Origin: Siphonodentalium dalli
Lineage: Eukaryota > Mollusca > Scaphopoda > Gadilida > Siphonodentaliidae
Direction of reading: 5' to 3'
Length of the DNA: 64,000 nt
Assembly (NCBI GenBank): GCA_032622095.1
Contig: CP136067.1
Span: 41,769,549-41,833,548 of the forward strand
Positions 1-8,717 of this stretch are shown here, one piece after another (position 1 is the stretch's first letter; every line of letters starts with the position of its first letter). A program made the position numbers and the translations under genes. Under the pieces are notes generated by a model. That model worked only from the letters and a program-made list of their open reading frames with translations, did no database searches and was not told the origin of the DNA.

Positions 1-55
1 CTCACCACCTTACCCCCATAGTTTTCCGATGAATGGAAACAAGCCATATTTGTGA
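1..55 (+). other. Open frame ending at TGA 53-55, possible 3' end of an upstream gene
   Basis: A frame open from base 2 to the TGA at 53-55 encodes 17 residues ending in NKPYL. On its own this is too short to mean anything. It is listed because its stop codon begins a 29-bp stretch that recurs exactly at 1011-1039, where it begins with the stop codon of the zinc-finger gene. It may be the last residues of a neighbouring duplicate, but the residues before the stop do not match. Confidence 0.15.
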
Positions 56-66
56 CTAAATCCTTA

Positions 67-81
<15 letters not shown>
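53..81 (+). repeat. 29-bp direct repeat, copy 1 (second copy 1011-1039)
   Basis: The stretch beginning TGACTAAATCCTTAACC and running into CCG triplets is identical at 53-81 and 1011-1039. In the second copy the TGA is the stop codon of the zinc-finger gene, so the repeat is a shared 3' end. Copy 1 runs on into a longer CCG tract. Confidence 0.8.
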
Positions 82-109
<28 letters not shown>

Positions 110-116
110 GCGTGGC
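68..116 (+). repeat. (CCG)n microsatellite
   Basis: About 13 uninterrupted CCG triplets followed by GGCGGC. It is a sharp GC-rich island in AT-rich DNA. It is directly followed by GTTGACATGCGCATTAC (114-130), which resembles GTTGACGTGCGCGTTAC near 7622. Confidence 0.9.
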
Positions 117-129
117 GTTGACATGCGCA

Positions 130-541
130 TTACGGCCGCCGCCGAAAACGACCAGATTTTAATTGTATTGTTTCAAGTTGCACAGACACAATCATGTGCA
201 TATGTTTACTGATTCAAACTAACTGTACATCAGAGGAAGCAATTGTCCATTCTGCCTTCAGCTGGATATATAGGACGTACCCACTGAACCTCAACATAAT
301 TATTACGCAATTTGGAAAGAGAAGTAAGATATTTCGATAGATTCACGAGATGTCGATACAAATGCTTATATATATACTCTCATATTGAATTCACTCATAA
401 TTGCATTGACATTTGGATAGGTAGGTTGTATTGTAGCCAATGTGATAAATTTGTATCCAGTACAAACAACACTAAGAGACGTTGTGAACGACCGCCTGAA
501 CTAGTTAACTAGTCCACCACGTTTCCCTTGTTTCTGTTCTA
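130..541. other. Region upstream of the zinc-finger gene
   Basis: AT-rich sequence without recognisable coding. A 66-codon frame at 312-512 looks like chance. It holds no repeat I recognise and ends at the TATA box at 542. Confidence 0.4.
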
Positions 542-549
542 TATAAATA
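542..549 (+). promoter_or_regulatory. TATA box of the zinc-finger gene
   Basis: TATAAATA lies 45 nt before the ATG at 594. A start site about 30 nt downstream would leave a 5' leader of roughly 20 nt. The match to the consensus is good, but AT-rich DNA makes chance matches common. Confidence 0.45.
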
Positions 550-593
550 TAGGTGCATAGAAGAACGCTCGATTTCACTGATTATATAGGAAA

Positions 594-1013
594 ATGAAGT
601 ATCAATGTGAAGAGTGCTTAAGTGTCTATGCTTGGCAAGATAGTTTGAAGCGTCATATCAAAGTTAAACACACGCCTTCAGAACAACAACAACAACAACA
701 CCAACAACACCAACAACAACAACACCAACAACAACAACAACAACAACAACAACACCAACAACAACAACAACAACAACAACAACAGTATCATCAGCCACAA
801 CAACAACAACAACAACACCAACAACAACAACAACAACACCAACAACAACAACAGTATCATCAGCCACAACAACAACAACAACACCAACAACAACAACAAC
901 ACCAACAACAACAACAACACCACCACCAACAACAACAACAACAACAACACCAACAACAACAACAACACCAACAACAACAACACCACCACCAACAACAACA
1001 GTATCATCACTGA
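594..1013 (+). CDS. Single C2H2 zinc finger with a long Gln/His tail (139 aa)
   Basis: Residues 3-26 form one canonical C2H2 finger: C5-x2-C8-x12-H21-x4-H26, with hydrophobic L18 and linker-like KRH spacing. Such fingers bind zinc and usually DNA or RNA. Residues 31-139 are almost only Gln and His, in blocks of Q with single H, broken three times by a YHQ/YHH segment. The tail is encoded mainly by CAA with few CAG codons. The ATG is the first in the leader and lies 45 nt after a TATA box. The gene may be single-exon, or the frame may be a terminal exon. The stop lies in a 29-bp sequence repeated at 53-81, suggesting a tandem duplicate to the left. A lone finger is normally weak for specific DNA binding, so function is open. 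The tail could be a slippage-expanded low-complexity domain. I do not recognise an ortholog. Confidence 0.6.
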   Translation: MKYQCEECLSVYAWQDSLKRHIKVKHTPSEQQQQQHQQHQQQQHQQQQQQQQQHQQQQQQQQQQYHQPQQQQQQHQQQQQQHQQQQQYHQPQQQQQHQQQQQHQQQQQHHHQQQQQQQHQQQQQHQQQQHHHQQQQYHH

Positions 1014-1039
1014 CTAAATCCTTAACCGCCGCCGCCGCC

Positions 1040-1245
1040 AATTTCTTTGCATGCCATAGGATTATGTAGTTGAAAAGTTTTTTAAGTTTTTTGAAATTTT
1101 TGAGTATTTTGAAGTTTTTAAAGTTTTTTGAAATTTTTTGAGATTTTGGAAATTTGAGAAATTTTTGAAGTTTTTGAAACTTTTGAAGTTTTTGAAATTT
1201 TTGAAGTTTTTGAAATTTTTGAAGTTTTGAATTTTTTGAAGTTTT
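1040..1245 (-). repeat. Polypurine minisatellite, about 9-bp unit
   Basis: On the minus strand the unit is about CTTCAAAAA or TTTCAAAAA, repeated some 20 times with variation. A similar tract stands at 7596-7615 and 7705-7795, next to the same flanking repeat in inverted orientation. Frames through it encode only Lys/Phe-rich low complexity. Confidence 0.75.
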
Positions 1246-1249
1246 CAAT

Positions 1250-1345
1250 GCGAGTGTCACTTTAACATTATCCCACAGTGTGCACCATGTGTTACTTTAA
1301 CATTCATCCATAGTGAGTGTCACTTTAATAATCATCCCCAGTGAG
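1250..1345 (-). repeat. TTAAAGTGACAC short tandem units (left arm)
   Basis: Three units of roughly 35 bp on the minus strand, each with GATGA(A)T(G/A)TTAAAGT(G/A)ACAC and CACTCACTATGG-like sequence. The same units occur three times at 7495-7590 on the plus strand and singly near 7220. Confidence 0.65.
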
Positions 1346-1470
1346 AGCCTAGTGTCCCTTCAAGACTGAAGCTACCCCAACGAGATCATCACGTGATATA
1401 CATGTAGATAATATTCCGTTCATTATACGATGGTGGACCGAAAGCGGTGCCCTACATATCATCTAGCACC

Positions 1471-1617
1471 TGACCTCAAATAGGTCATGACATATGATGA
1501 CCTAGGATTATGTAAATTAGCGAGAAAGTAGGTCATGACCTATGATGACCTAGGTCAAACTGCCTAGACTGCAGAGAATATAGGTCAAACACCGACGGTA
1601 GTACTGCATATAGGTCG
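1471..1617. promoter_or_regulatory. Cluster of AGGTCA nuclear-receptor half-sites
   Basis: Eight exact AGGTCA/TGACCT hexamers lie at 1471, 1482, 1498, 1530, 1536, 1546, 1552 and 1582, with one near match (AGGTCG) at 1612. The pair 1530-1541 forms AGGTCATGACCT, the palindrome with no spacer known as TREpal. The pair at 1546-1557 is everted with no spacer. AGGTCA is the core half-site for many nuclear receptors. A local duplication of about 48 bp explains some of the count, so this could be a repeat rather than a selected enhancer. Confidence 0.4.
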
Positions 1618-1689
1618 GATAGAGTTATCGTTCCTGATTTGCAGCCAACTGGGGGCGTTATCATCACACATGTAACCTGAACAATAAAT

Positions 1690-2160
1690 GACCACACACC
1701 CCAATACTGCTTAGAAAGGTATCTATCTTCTTTGTGGATACCATTTAAATACAATTTCAAAGTCCACAAACTGGTTCAAACTACACAAAAATAATATTTG
1801 TTACTTAAGCGCTTCATAATTATATTGGTTGACAGATGTATTATTACTCTTCATTCTGATGTATCCCGTGTAAACATTGGTTCAGAAAAACTGCTGTTAT
1901 GAGCACAGGTGTGACACAGACCGGCTGTTATTTTTTACTCGTTCGTAATGATGTCCGCTCCGGATCGGGCAAAGACTCTGTTTTTATTTGTATACAGACT
2001 TTCGCCTCAAAGACACTCTCAAAGGTAAGTATCATGTATATGTTATACACCATTAGAAGCGGAATTGATTGCTGATCCATACAAAACAAGCACGCTATAT
2101 GACCGATCCATATGAGTTTCATAAACCAGAAGCAAATATCCATATTTTTTACCTTTCTCT
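1690..2160. other. Unannotated DNA
   Basis: AT-rich sequence between the left inverted arm and the 130-bp tandem repeats. The short frames on both strands look like chance. I see no gene or repeat boundary. Confidence 0.4.
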
Positions 2161-2165
2161 AAAAA

Positions 2166-2460
2166 ATAAACACCACAACAGATGGGTCAAATATACACAT
2201 GTTTTTGGTAATAAAAATACACACTTCAAATGTTTTCATGTATATGAGTTTCATAAAACAAGTGTGGTTTAGGAAAACATGTGTATGTGGTTTTCGATAA
2301 ACACTGCAATAGCTGGGTCACATGCTTTTGACAATACAAATAAACATTTCACATGTTTTCATATATGTGCAATTCACAAACCATGTGTTTTAGGAAAAAC
2401 ATGTGTACACATTTTGATTTTGATAAACACTAATAACTAATAAACAATGCAACAGCTTAC
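2166..2460 (+). repeat. Tandem repeat of about 130 bp, just over two copies
   Basis: Each unit begins ATAAACAC, carries GGGTCA, then ATGTTTTCAT and TTTAGGAAAA(C)ATGTGTA. Starts are near 2166, 2298 and 2424, the last being partial. The motif ATAAACACT also marks the small palindromic block at 7378-7484, so both may come from one element family. Confidence 0.6.
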
Positions 2461-3845
2461 ACACACAATTACACATATTTTTTATAATTAATTGATTGAA
2501 TATTTTTTTCAGGATAGTTTGCAATGCTTTGACATTTTCCAATGTTTACTGTCTAGTTTTGATTGAACTGTGGATCTTGTTGGACCAATTATAATTTTAT
2601 AGACAATTCTGCTGTAACAGTTTAAGAATATTGTTTATATAATGATGGTTTTGACATGCACATTATTAGAGAGTTATTATTTTGTCATGTACTTGTTTAT
2701 GATAGCCTCCATTTACAGTCAAAACATACTCCAATGACAAAATTTAATTACACATCACGTTGATTCACCGAAAATTCATTTAACAGCAACCCAGTTTAAG
2801 TGTAAAACAAACCCTTGATTCTTAAAACATCACCGTACCCAATATATCCGACAGCCAGGGAACCAACATTTCTGCCACAATAATTGTGGTGACTACGTCA
2901 ACAGTCAATAAAACGGTCAACACATTATGATGCAAATGTACGAAAAGCAGTATGTTTACAGTTATTCTATAAAACAGTGAATATTGGGTTTTTGCATAAT
3001 ATATGGTGGTCATTGTTGTTTCTGTTTTTTCAGAGTCATCAAAATAAATCTGGCAGATAGTTGGCCACTTAGGCATCATTCACACAGCTGACACAATTGT
3101 GTGGATAGCTTATTAGAGGATGCAATGATTCGAGTTATTCCATGATTGATTCTTGAAGATATTGGTTGTTAATTTTAGACAAATCTAAATTGTATTATAA
3201 AAACTTAACAGATTCATGAAGATCTCATTGCGGGTGCTTTAAACTGTTGTACATTCTTATTTATCATCAATTTATATCGCATGACATATTTTATGACAAA
3301 TTACCTGCAAAAGTACCATGCAAATTTGCCAGCATGTGAACGTACCCGTAGCGGCAAACCATTTATTCACTCACAATTTTGAAATCACATTGAAATGTAT
3401 ACTAGTACCTGATCAAACCAAATCGTTGTGAAAATGCAGACACAGTAAGCATTTGATTTTTGACAAATTTTACTCAAACTTCTCCATCATCAACAATTTA
3501 GCCTTTATTCTAGAACAGTTTTCATGTCTTATTACATACGTCGCCCTTGCAGCAGCAAAACAGTATTGACTACATGTATATCTCCACATCATGTGCAGCG
3601 TCTAGCTGTTACCATTATATATAATTATTATAGCAGCAATCACAATGGATATTAGGTACAGTACATTTATAATCGCCAGTGCGGTGAGTAAACATTCAGT
3701 ATCTCATGTTGAATTACTATAATTTTACCAAACATTACTTATATTGACTTTTGATATGAACAACAGCTCAATAATAATGAAGAAACAGAACACCACTGCA
3801 ATGACGATTGTTGAATATAATTGACCTGAACGTGATTTCCTATGG
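2461..3845. other. Unannotated DNA
   Basis: No coding similarity or clear repeat seen. A minus-strand frame at 2822-3079 has no recognisable motif. Confidence 0.4.
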
Positions 3846-3849
3846 TACA

Positions 3850-5850
3850 ACTAAAATTTCTTGTGAAATCTTATTTTATATTCACGATCATCAAGTTCAA
3901 TACCTTTAATACTGTCACAGTGTTTTACGGCTGCTGCGAGGACTCCGTACACAGAATAAATGAAAAAGGCAACAAAGGGACGCCTTGTCTGACTACCCCT
4001 TTCAACTTTAAAATACCTTGAGAGGTGCCCATTATTCCATACTACACTATTAGCTTTACGATAAAGGGCAGCTACCCATTTGCGTAGGGATTCACCAAAA
4101 CCGAAGAACTCTATTCTGGATGTAGTTATAATCAATGGAGTCAAATGCTTTTTCGTAATCTGAAAGAATCATCAAGCATGACATTTTTTCCCTCGCATTC
4201 AAAAAGCAAATAGTATGTTAGGCGTGTACATACACCAATAAACCTGCCTTCCAAAAGCCTCTGTGTATCACTTATCGTGTCTTTAATGTATATTTTCAAT
4301 AACTGATGCTGCTAATTTAGTCTACATTCAATACTGTGATTGTCCTCAGGTTTTTAATATAAGATTTATCTGTGTCTGGTTTTGGTATCATACCCTGACG
4401 CTGTGTGATTGAAATAGAACCTTTTGTATGTGCTTCATTGATAGATTAAAGTAAATATTTTGAGATGTCATTCCGACTGAACTTGTAGATCTCTGCAGTA
4501 TATCCGTCAACACCGGGTGACTTGTCTGCTTTCGTGGCGTTAAATGCATTTAACATTTCATGGAGTGTAATGGGGCCTTCTGAATCTTGTATTTTCTTCA
4601 GATTTTGTTTCTAGAAAAGAATTACTTTTGTCTAGAAATGTGTCCACTTGTTTTGTTTTTTGAGATGTTATTGTTGACTTCGTACAATTTCTCATAAAAA
4701 TCTGTCTTCTTCTAATACCTCATTAATGTCAATTAAACTCCTTCCATCTTTTGTATTTACTTTTAGAATTAGTTTGTCATTGTAATCTATTTTTTCAAGG
4801 TATGCAAAATACTTGGTATTTATTTCTCCCTCTGCATGCCATTTGGCTTTTTGCCATGATAAAGAGACCTTTAATTTTTTCTTATCTCATTATCTGGAGA
4901 TCCTGTTCTAATTTGTATACTATTCGTTCTTGTATTTGTCAAAGTTGTCTTGGTCCTGTATATTTCATCCTTAATTTAGTTCTGCTTTGATACATTTTCT
5001 TTCTTCTTTTTTTTAGTGAAAGGCAATATTTTTCACTCTTATTTCCAATTTAGTCATTTCCCATAACATTTGTGTGTCAATGCTGTATCTGTTTAACCCT
5101 ATGGAGTACTAATTAATTGTGAAAGTGATAGTATCCTTTACTATTCCAATATATTCAGAGTCTTCATTAAATGAGAGTGCTGGACTAATATGGGCATGGT
5201 CAGACCTATATTTTGAACCGATTATCGCAATAATAATGTAAGGTTTTAAGTCATCTGATATTAGGAAATAATCAAGCCTACTACAGTTTGTACCGTACCA
5301 TGTGTGTCTTTTTAGTAGGATTATCCTGTCTCCATAAATCTATGAGGACTTATTCGTCCATTATTATCTTGATTTTTTTTACATTTTTTTAGGATTATTT
5401 TTCCTATTGTATTTATGTGCATCGCGATTATATTCCTGTATCGCATTCCAGTCAACCACCCATATAGTTGGCAGATTACCGAGTTCCACAATTTTTGTTG
5501 ATAGGACTGGTGTTAGGAAATATCCATGTTCTTTGTTAGGCCCATATATTGCAATCAGAGATAGTCGCTCATTCTGTGTCTATAAGTCGATAATAATATA
5601 AATGCCCTCTGGGTCGGAAATTGTTTTAAATGTTATATTCAAAGGAGATATTGAAACCAACTGCAATATCTCTAATGTTGCTACTATGCGAGGCGAATTT
5701 CATATCATGGCCCTATTCTTGTTTCCAGACTTGTTCATTTTGCAGTGTGGAATGGGTGTCTACAAAAACACTTATTTCATATTTTATACGGAATATATTG
5801 AGGAGATTTCTCCTTTTCATGTTGTCTGAAGCCACACTTCTGTAAATCAT
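3850..5850 (-). mobile_element. Degraded Tx1/L1-like non-LTR retrotransposon (endonuclease and RT remnants)
   Basis: Reading minus-strand from about 5600, several frames together give the layout of a Tx1/L1-type ORF2. First come endonuclease pieces: LIAIYGPNKE near 5545-5515 and a C-terminal YRSDHAHISP segment near 5210-5180. Then comes an RT start with KADKSPGVDGYTAEIY near 4540-4490 and a QRQGMIPKPD block near 4400. Last is the RT core near 4130-3950, with FFGFGESLRKW and VERGS before the expected QGDPLSP, which is broken. There are many stops and frameshifts, so it is long dead. Copy-and-paste retrotransposition via target-primed reverse transcription is known for the family. It lies inside the inverted arms at 1.2-1.7 and 7.0-7.6 kb. 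Confidence 0.75.
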
Positions 5851-7020
5851 GGCACCTATATTGCATTATAATCATAATAAACAAACAGTAAAAAAAATTT
5901 CTCCCTCCCCTAGACCAATTTGCAAGTGCTTGCAGTTGATATGTTGGGGTAATATCATTTGTCATTGCATCCAAGTATGACATTCAAGTTCTGGAAATTG
6001 AGTCTCGTTGTGGATATAAGTATATCACTTTATTTATCCACGTTCGGTTGTAATTATATAATAATTTATTAGGTCTGAGAACAAAATGTGTCCAAAAAGT
6101 GTCATTATTGTGTTAATATTTTAATTCAGTTTACTCGAAGTACCATCATACATATATGCATGTACTAAATACAGCCAACCAGATCAACCTTCCGCATTTC
6201 TCCTGCAGATTGTATATAATTGTGTGGATTTGTGGAAACTGACTTATTCGGCCCTCGCCCAGTCAGACTAGGCGCAAGCCGATGTAATATGTGCTTCATC
6301 GGAACTTGAGAATGTGTAGCTCTGAGGTGATGTAAAAGCTCAAATCAAACTATTACTGATTAGTTGCTCATATGATAAGTTAGCAGGCATTATAAGAATC
6401 TATCTCCCAATCAAAATGGCAAGAACATATGCAGGATAAATGTGTGAAAAATAGTTCATTCGGATATGTTGGTAGCCATCCTCTGCCTTCCAATACGTAG
6501 CATATTATTATTACGCCACACACATATACAGATCACTATACATTTCACAAGATATCATTTATAAAATTGAGATACCCTCTTAGTGGCTATTCTGCAAAAA
6601 ATAACATCAGTCATGTTGACGTATCTTTTCTGCTAAGCCGCCGCTCGTTCAAGATAACATTTCCCAAAGGTTTATGAATATCACAGCGAACAACTGAGTT
6701 GGGTATGTTAAATTATGGCGGGGTGTATTCAGTTTATTGTATCGGTTCCGGTATCAAATTTGCGGTCGAATAAAACACGACGGAAAGTCAGTTTCTCTTC
6801 GATTATTTAGTCATATTCGGCGGGAAAGCAGAACTTAACTAGAATGCACTCACTGGAGCTGCCTATACTTGCGCCCATCACACATTTGGCATGTTGTGTG
6901 GTGTCTTGCCAACAACAGTTTGAACCACGGGTGCTGGCCCCTCGTTTGAGAGATCGATAACAAAAATCTAGATATCAAATCTCTGTTCATCCATCGCTGA
7001 AATAGTTGTGTGTACGGACA
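5850..7020. other. Unannotated DNA
   Basis: No recognisable gene or repeat. Frames at 5777-5983 and 6850-7059 on the minus strand have no motif I can name. Confidence 0.4.
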
Positions 7021-7610
7021 TAATATCCCTGTTATGATATGGACCCCAGTTGGCTGCATTAGGAACGATCACTCTATCCGATCTAATTGCAGTTGAGACA
7101 TATTGGTAGTGTTTTTTACCTGTTAACCAACTATCAGATTTAGGACACTCCGATGCATGGTGTATTATCTACATGTATATTACGTGAGGACCTTGATGGG
7201 GATAGCTTCAGTCTTGAATGTTAAAGTGACACACTGCGCTCGCTGAACGAAGTCTCTCCATGTGAACGATGTATTATCTACATGTATATCACGTGATGAC
7301 CTCGATGAACGATGGGCAGCTTTCGCCCTGAATATTAAAGGGGCAAAATGCACTCAGTATTTGAATATTAAAGGGACATGAATAAACACTAGTGTTTATA
7401 TTAAAACATGTCATAGCGTTTTATAATAAACACACAAAGTGTTGATTTTCCAGACACACTTTATAAACACTATTTATTAGTATGAAAAATAATCACGGGG
7501 GATGATTGTTAAAGTGACACAAGGCACTCACTATGGATGAATGTTAAAGTGACACTAGCCACTCACTGTGGGATAATGTTAAAGTGACATTCGCATTGAA
7601 AACTTCAAAA
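7020..7610 (+). repeat. Right arm of a large inverted repeat (partner 1200-1690)
   Basis: Contains the blocks listed for the left arm in the same order on the opposite strand. The central ATTATCTACATGTATAT block occurs twice here (near 7164 and 7270), so this arm has an internal duplication. A palindromic insert interrupts it at 7378-7484. Confidence 0.7.
7378..7484. mobile_element. Small palindromic block with AATAAACACT ends
   Basis: About 105 bp starting GAATAAACACTAGTGTTTAT and ending AAACACTATTTATTAG, so the two ends are imperfect inverted copies. It interrupts the TTAAAGTGACAC repeat series and therefore looks like an inserted miniature element. It may be related to the tandem repeat at 2166-2460. 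Confidence 0.45.
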
Positions 7611-7689
7611 ACTTCAAACGCGTTGACGTGCGCGTTACTAGGACTGACCCGCAGTTTATAAGGGTATACGTCTTGGATGGTAATTTGGC

Positions 7690-7797
7690 CCCTATAAAAA
7701 TTACTAAGTTTTTTTAAATTTTTGAAGTTTTTGACATTTTTGAACTTTTTGAACTTTTTGAAATTTTTGAACTTTTGAAATTTTTCAATATTGTTCA
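7690..7797 (-). repeat. Polypurine minisatellite, right-hand counterpart
   Basis: Minus-strand units of about TTCAAAAA, continuing the type seen at 1040-1245. About 90 bp with GTTGACGTGCGCGTTAC separates it from the short tract at 7596-7615. Confidence 0.6.
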
Positions 7798-7799
7798 TT

Positions 7800-8375
7800 T
7801 ATGAACGATTTATTACCAAAATAAAACCAGATAACAATGCACATTAAGTATATATGTGGATTTAAATTACAATTGATGCAACCATTTCATATTAGCGCGT
7901 GTTCATTATTTTACAATATGTACTTCCGGTATGACGTAACATGTTCGCGGAAGGACAGACAACAGACAAAGATCCGAACCGAAAACATTACTTGCGTCCA
8001 GCATGGACTGGCGCAAGTAATTATATCTGATGAGAACGTGTGTTAGTCATGATTACCAATAAAAACACCTGACATCTGATAATAAAGTGAGCCGACTGAT
8101 CAGGCGATGTCCTTTGTCAAAGATAGCTCGATTTGACAGCTTCTCTTGTTTGTGTGTATTCTGAGACCAATTAAACACAGTCTGTTATTGGTCCCGTGTG
8201 CTTTTAGGAGAGGGTTAAGTTTCAGCGCAGTAGGTGAGCTCAGGTAGTTTCAATGTTTTTGGATCCAACTCTCTTTCCTTACTGGTATTGTGTAGTTTGT
8301 CGTTGACAATTGGTGCTTAATTAACAGTTAACTATGCGTTATGCTAATAATATAACAAGAACACAGCACACTTAC
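7800..8375. other. Intron or flank left of exon 7
   Basis: No exon was found here for the VWD domain expected to follow exon 7. I looked on the minus strand for a DPH(I) motif and found none between 1 and 8375. Confidence 0.35.
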
Positions 8376-8717
8376 CGTCAATAGTGGAACGTCATAGTTG
8401 TTCCATATTGGGTTGGTAATGACAGTAGCACTCGCTTTCAATCTGATGTATTGTACGCGATCTTTGCTGTCAGCTATCATATTCGAGTGAGCCCGGACGT
8501 ACAATCTTTGTTCAGCAGAGTGATTAGCGTGTTTAATCCAAACACCACAATCTTTTGTTACTAAGTTCAGGTGGCAAGTGTCGTTGGTCGTATTTTTCGT
8601 ATTTGATATACCCACTCTCAACTCCAGATCGCAACACCCGCCGATAGGTACTGTCGACTTTAAACTGAAATGTGCATCTTCATCTTCTCCAATTGTCAAC
8701 ACCTGACTCCCAACAAC
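8376..8717 (-). CDS. VWDE-like gene, exon 7
   Basis: 342 nt, phase 0 at both ends. The acceptor TACAG precedes 8717 and the donor GTAAGT follows 8376. It starts VVGSQVLTIGEDEDAHF, then has STVPIGGCCDLELRVG, CGVWIKHANH and NPIWNNYDVP. The 'S-T-V-P' turn, the Cys-rich strand and the final W-N-N-Y match the segment that comes just before the VWD domain in VWDE-like proteins. The next exon (phase 0) was not found to the left. Confidence 0.75.

Larger units (their letters stand above)
1200..1690 (-). repeat. Left arm of a large inverted repeat (partner 7020-7610)
   Basis: Read on the minus strand, this stretch contains in order the same blocks as 7020-7610 on the plus strand. The blocks are CCCCAGTTGGCTGCA with CTCTATCCGA, then ATTATCTACATGTATAT with CACGTGATGA, then TAGCTTCAGTCTTGAA, then several TTAAAGTGACAC units and GCATTGAAAACTTCAA. 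The left arm has about 100 extra bases carrying the AGGTCA cluster. The 5.3 kb between the arms holds a Tx1-like LINE remnant. Confidence 0.7.

Noticed and set aside
664-1260. Long minus-strand frames rich in Val or Leu opposite the zinc-finger gene
   Set aside because: They are read-outs of the (CAA)n/(CAC) tract and the polypurine tract on the other strand, with no domain of their own.
3851-4144. 97-codon minus-strand frame as a host gene
   Set aside because: FFGFGESLRKW and VERGS identify it as the RT palm of the Tx1-like LINE remnant.
1-8375. Search for a VWD-domain exon following exon 7
   Set aside because: No DPH(I)-type motif or Cys-rich VWD segment was seen on the minus strand, so the gene's remaining exons are taken to lie outside the window.
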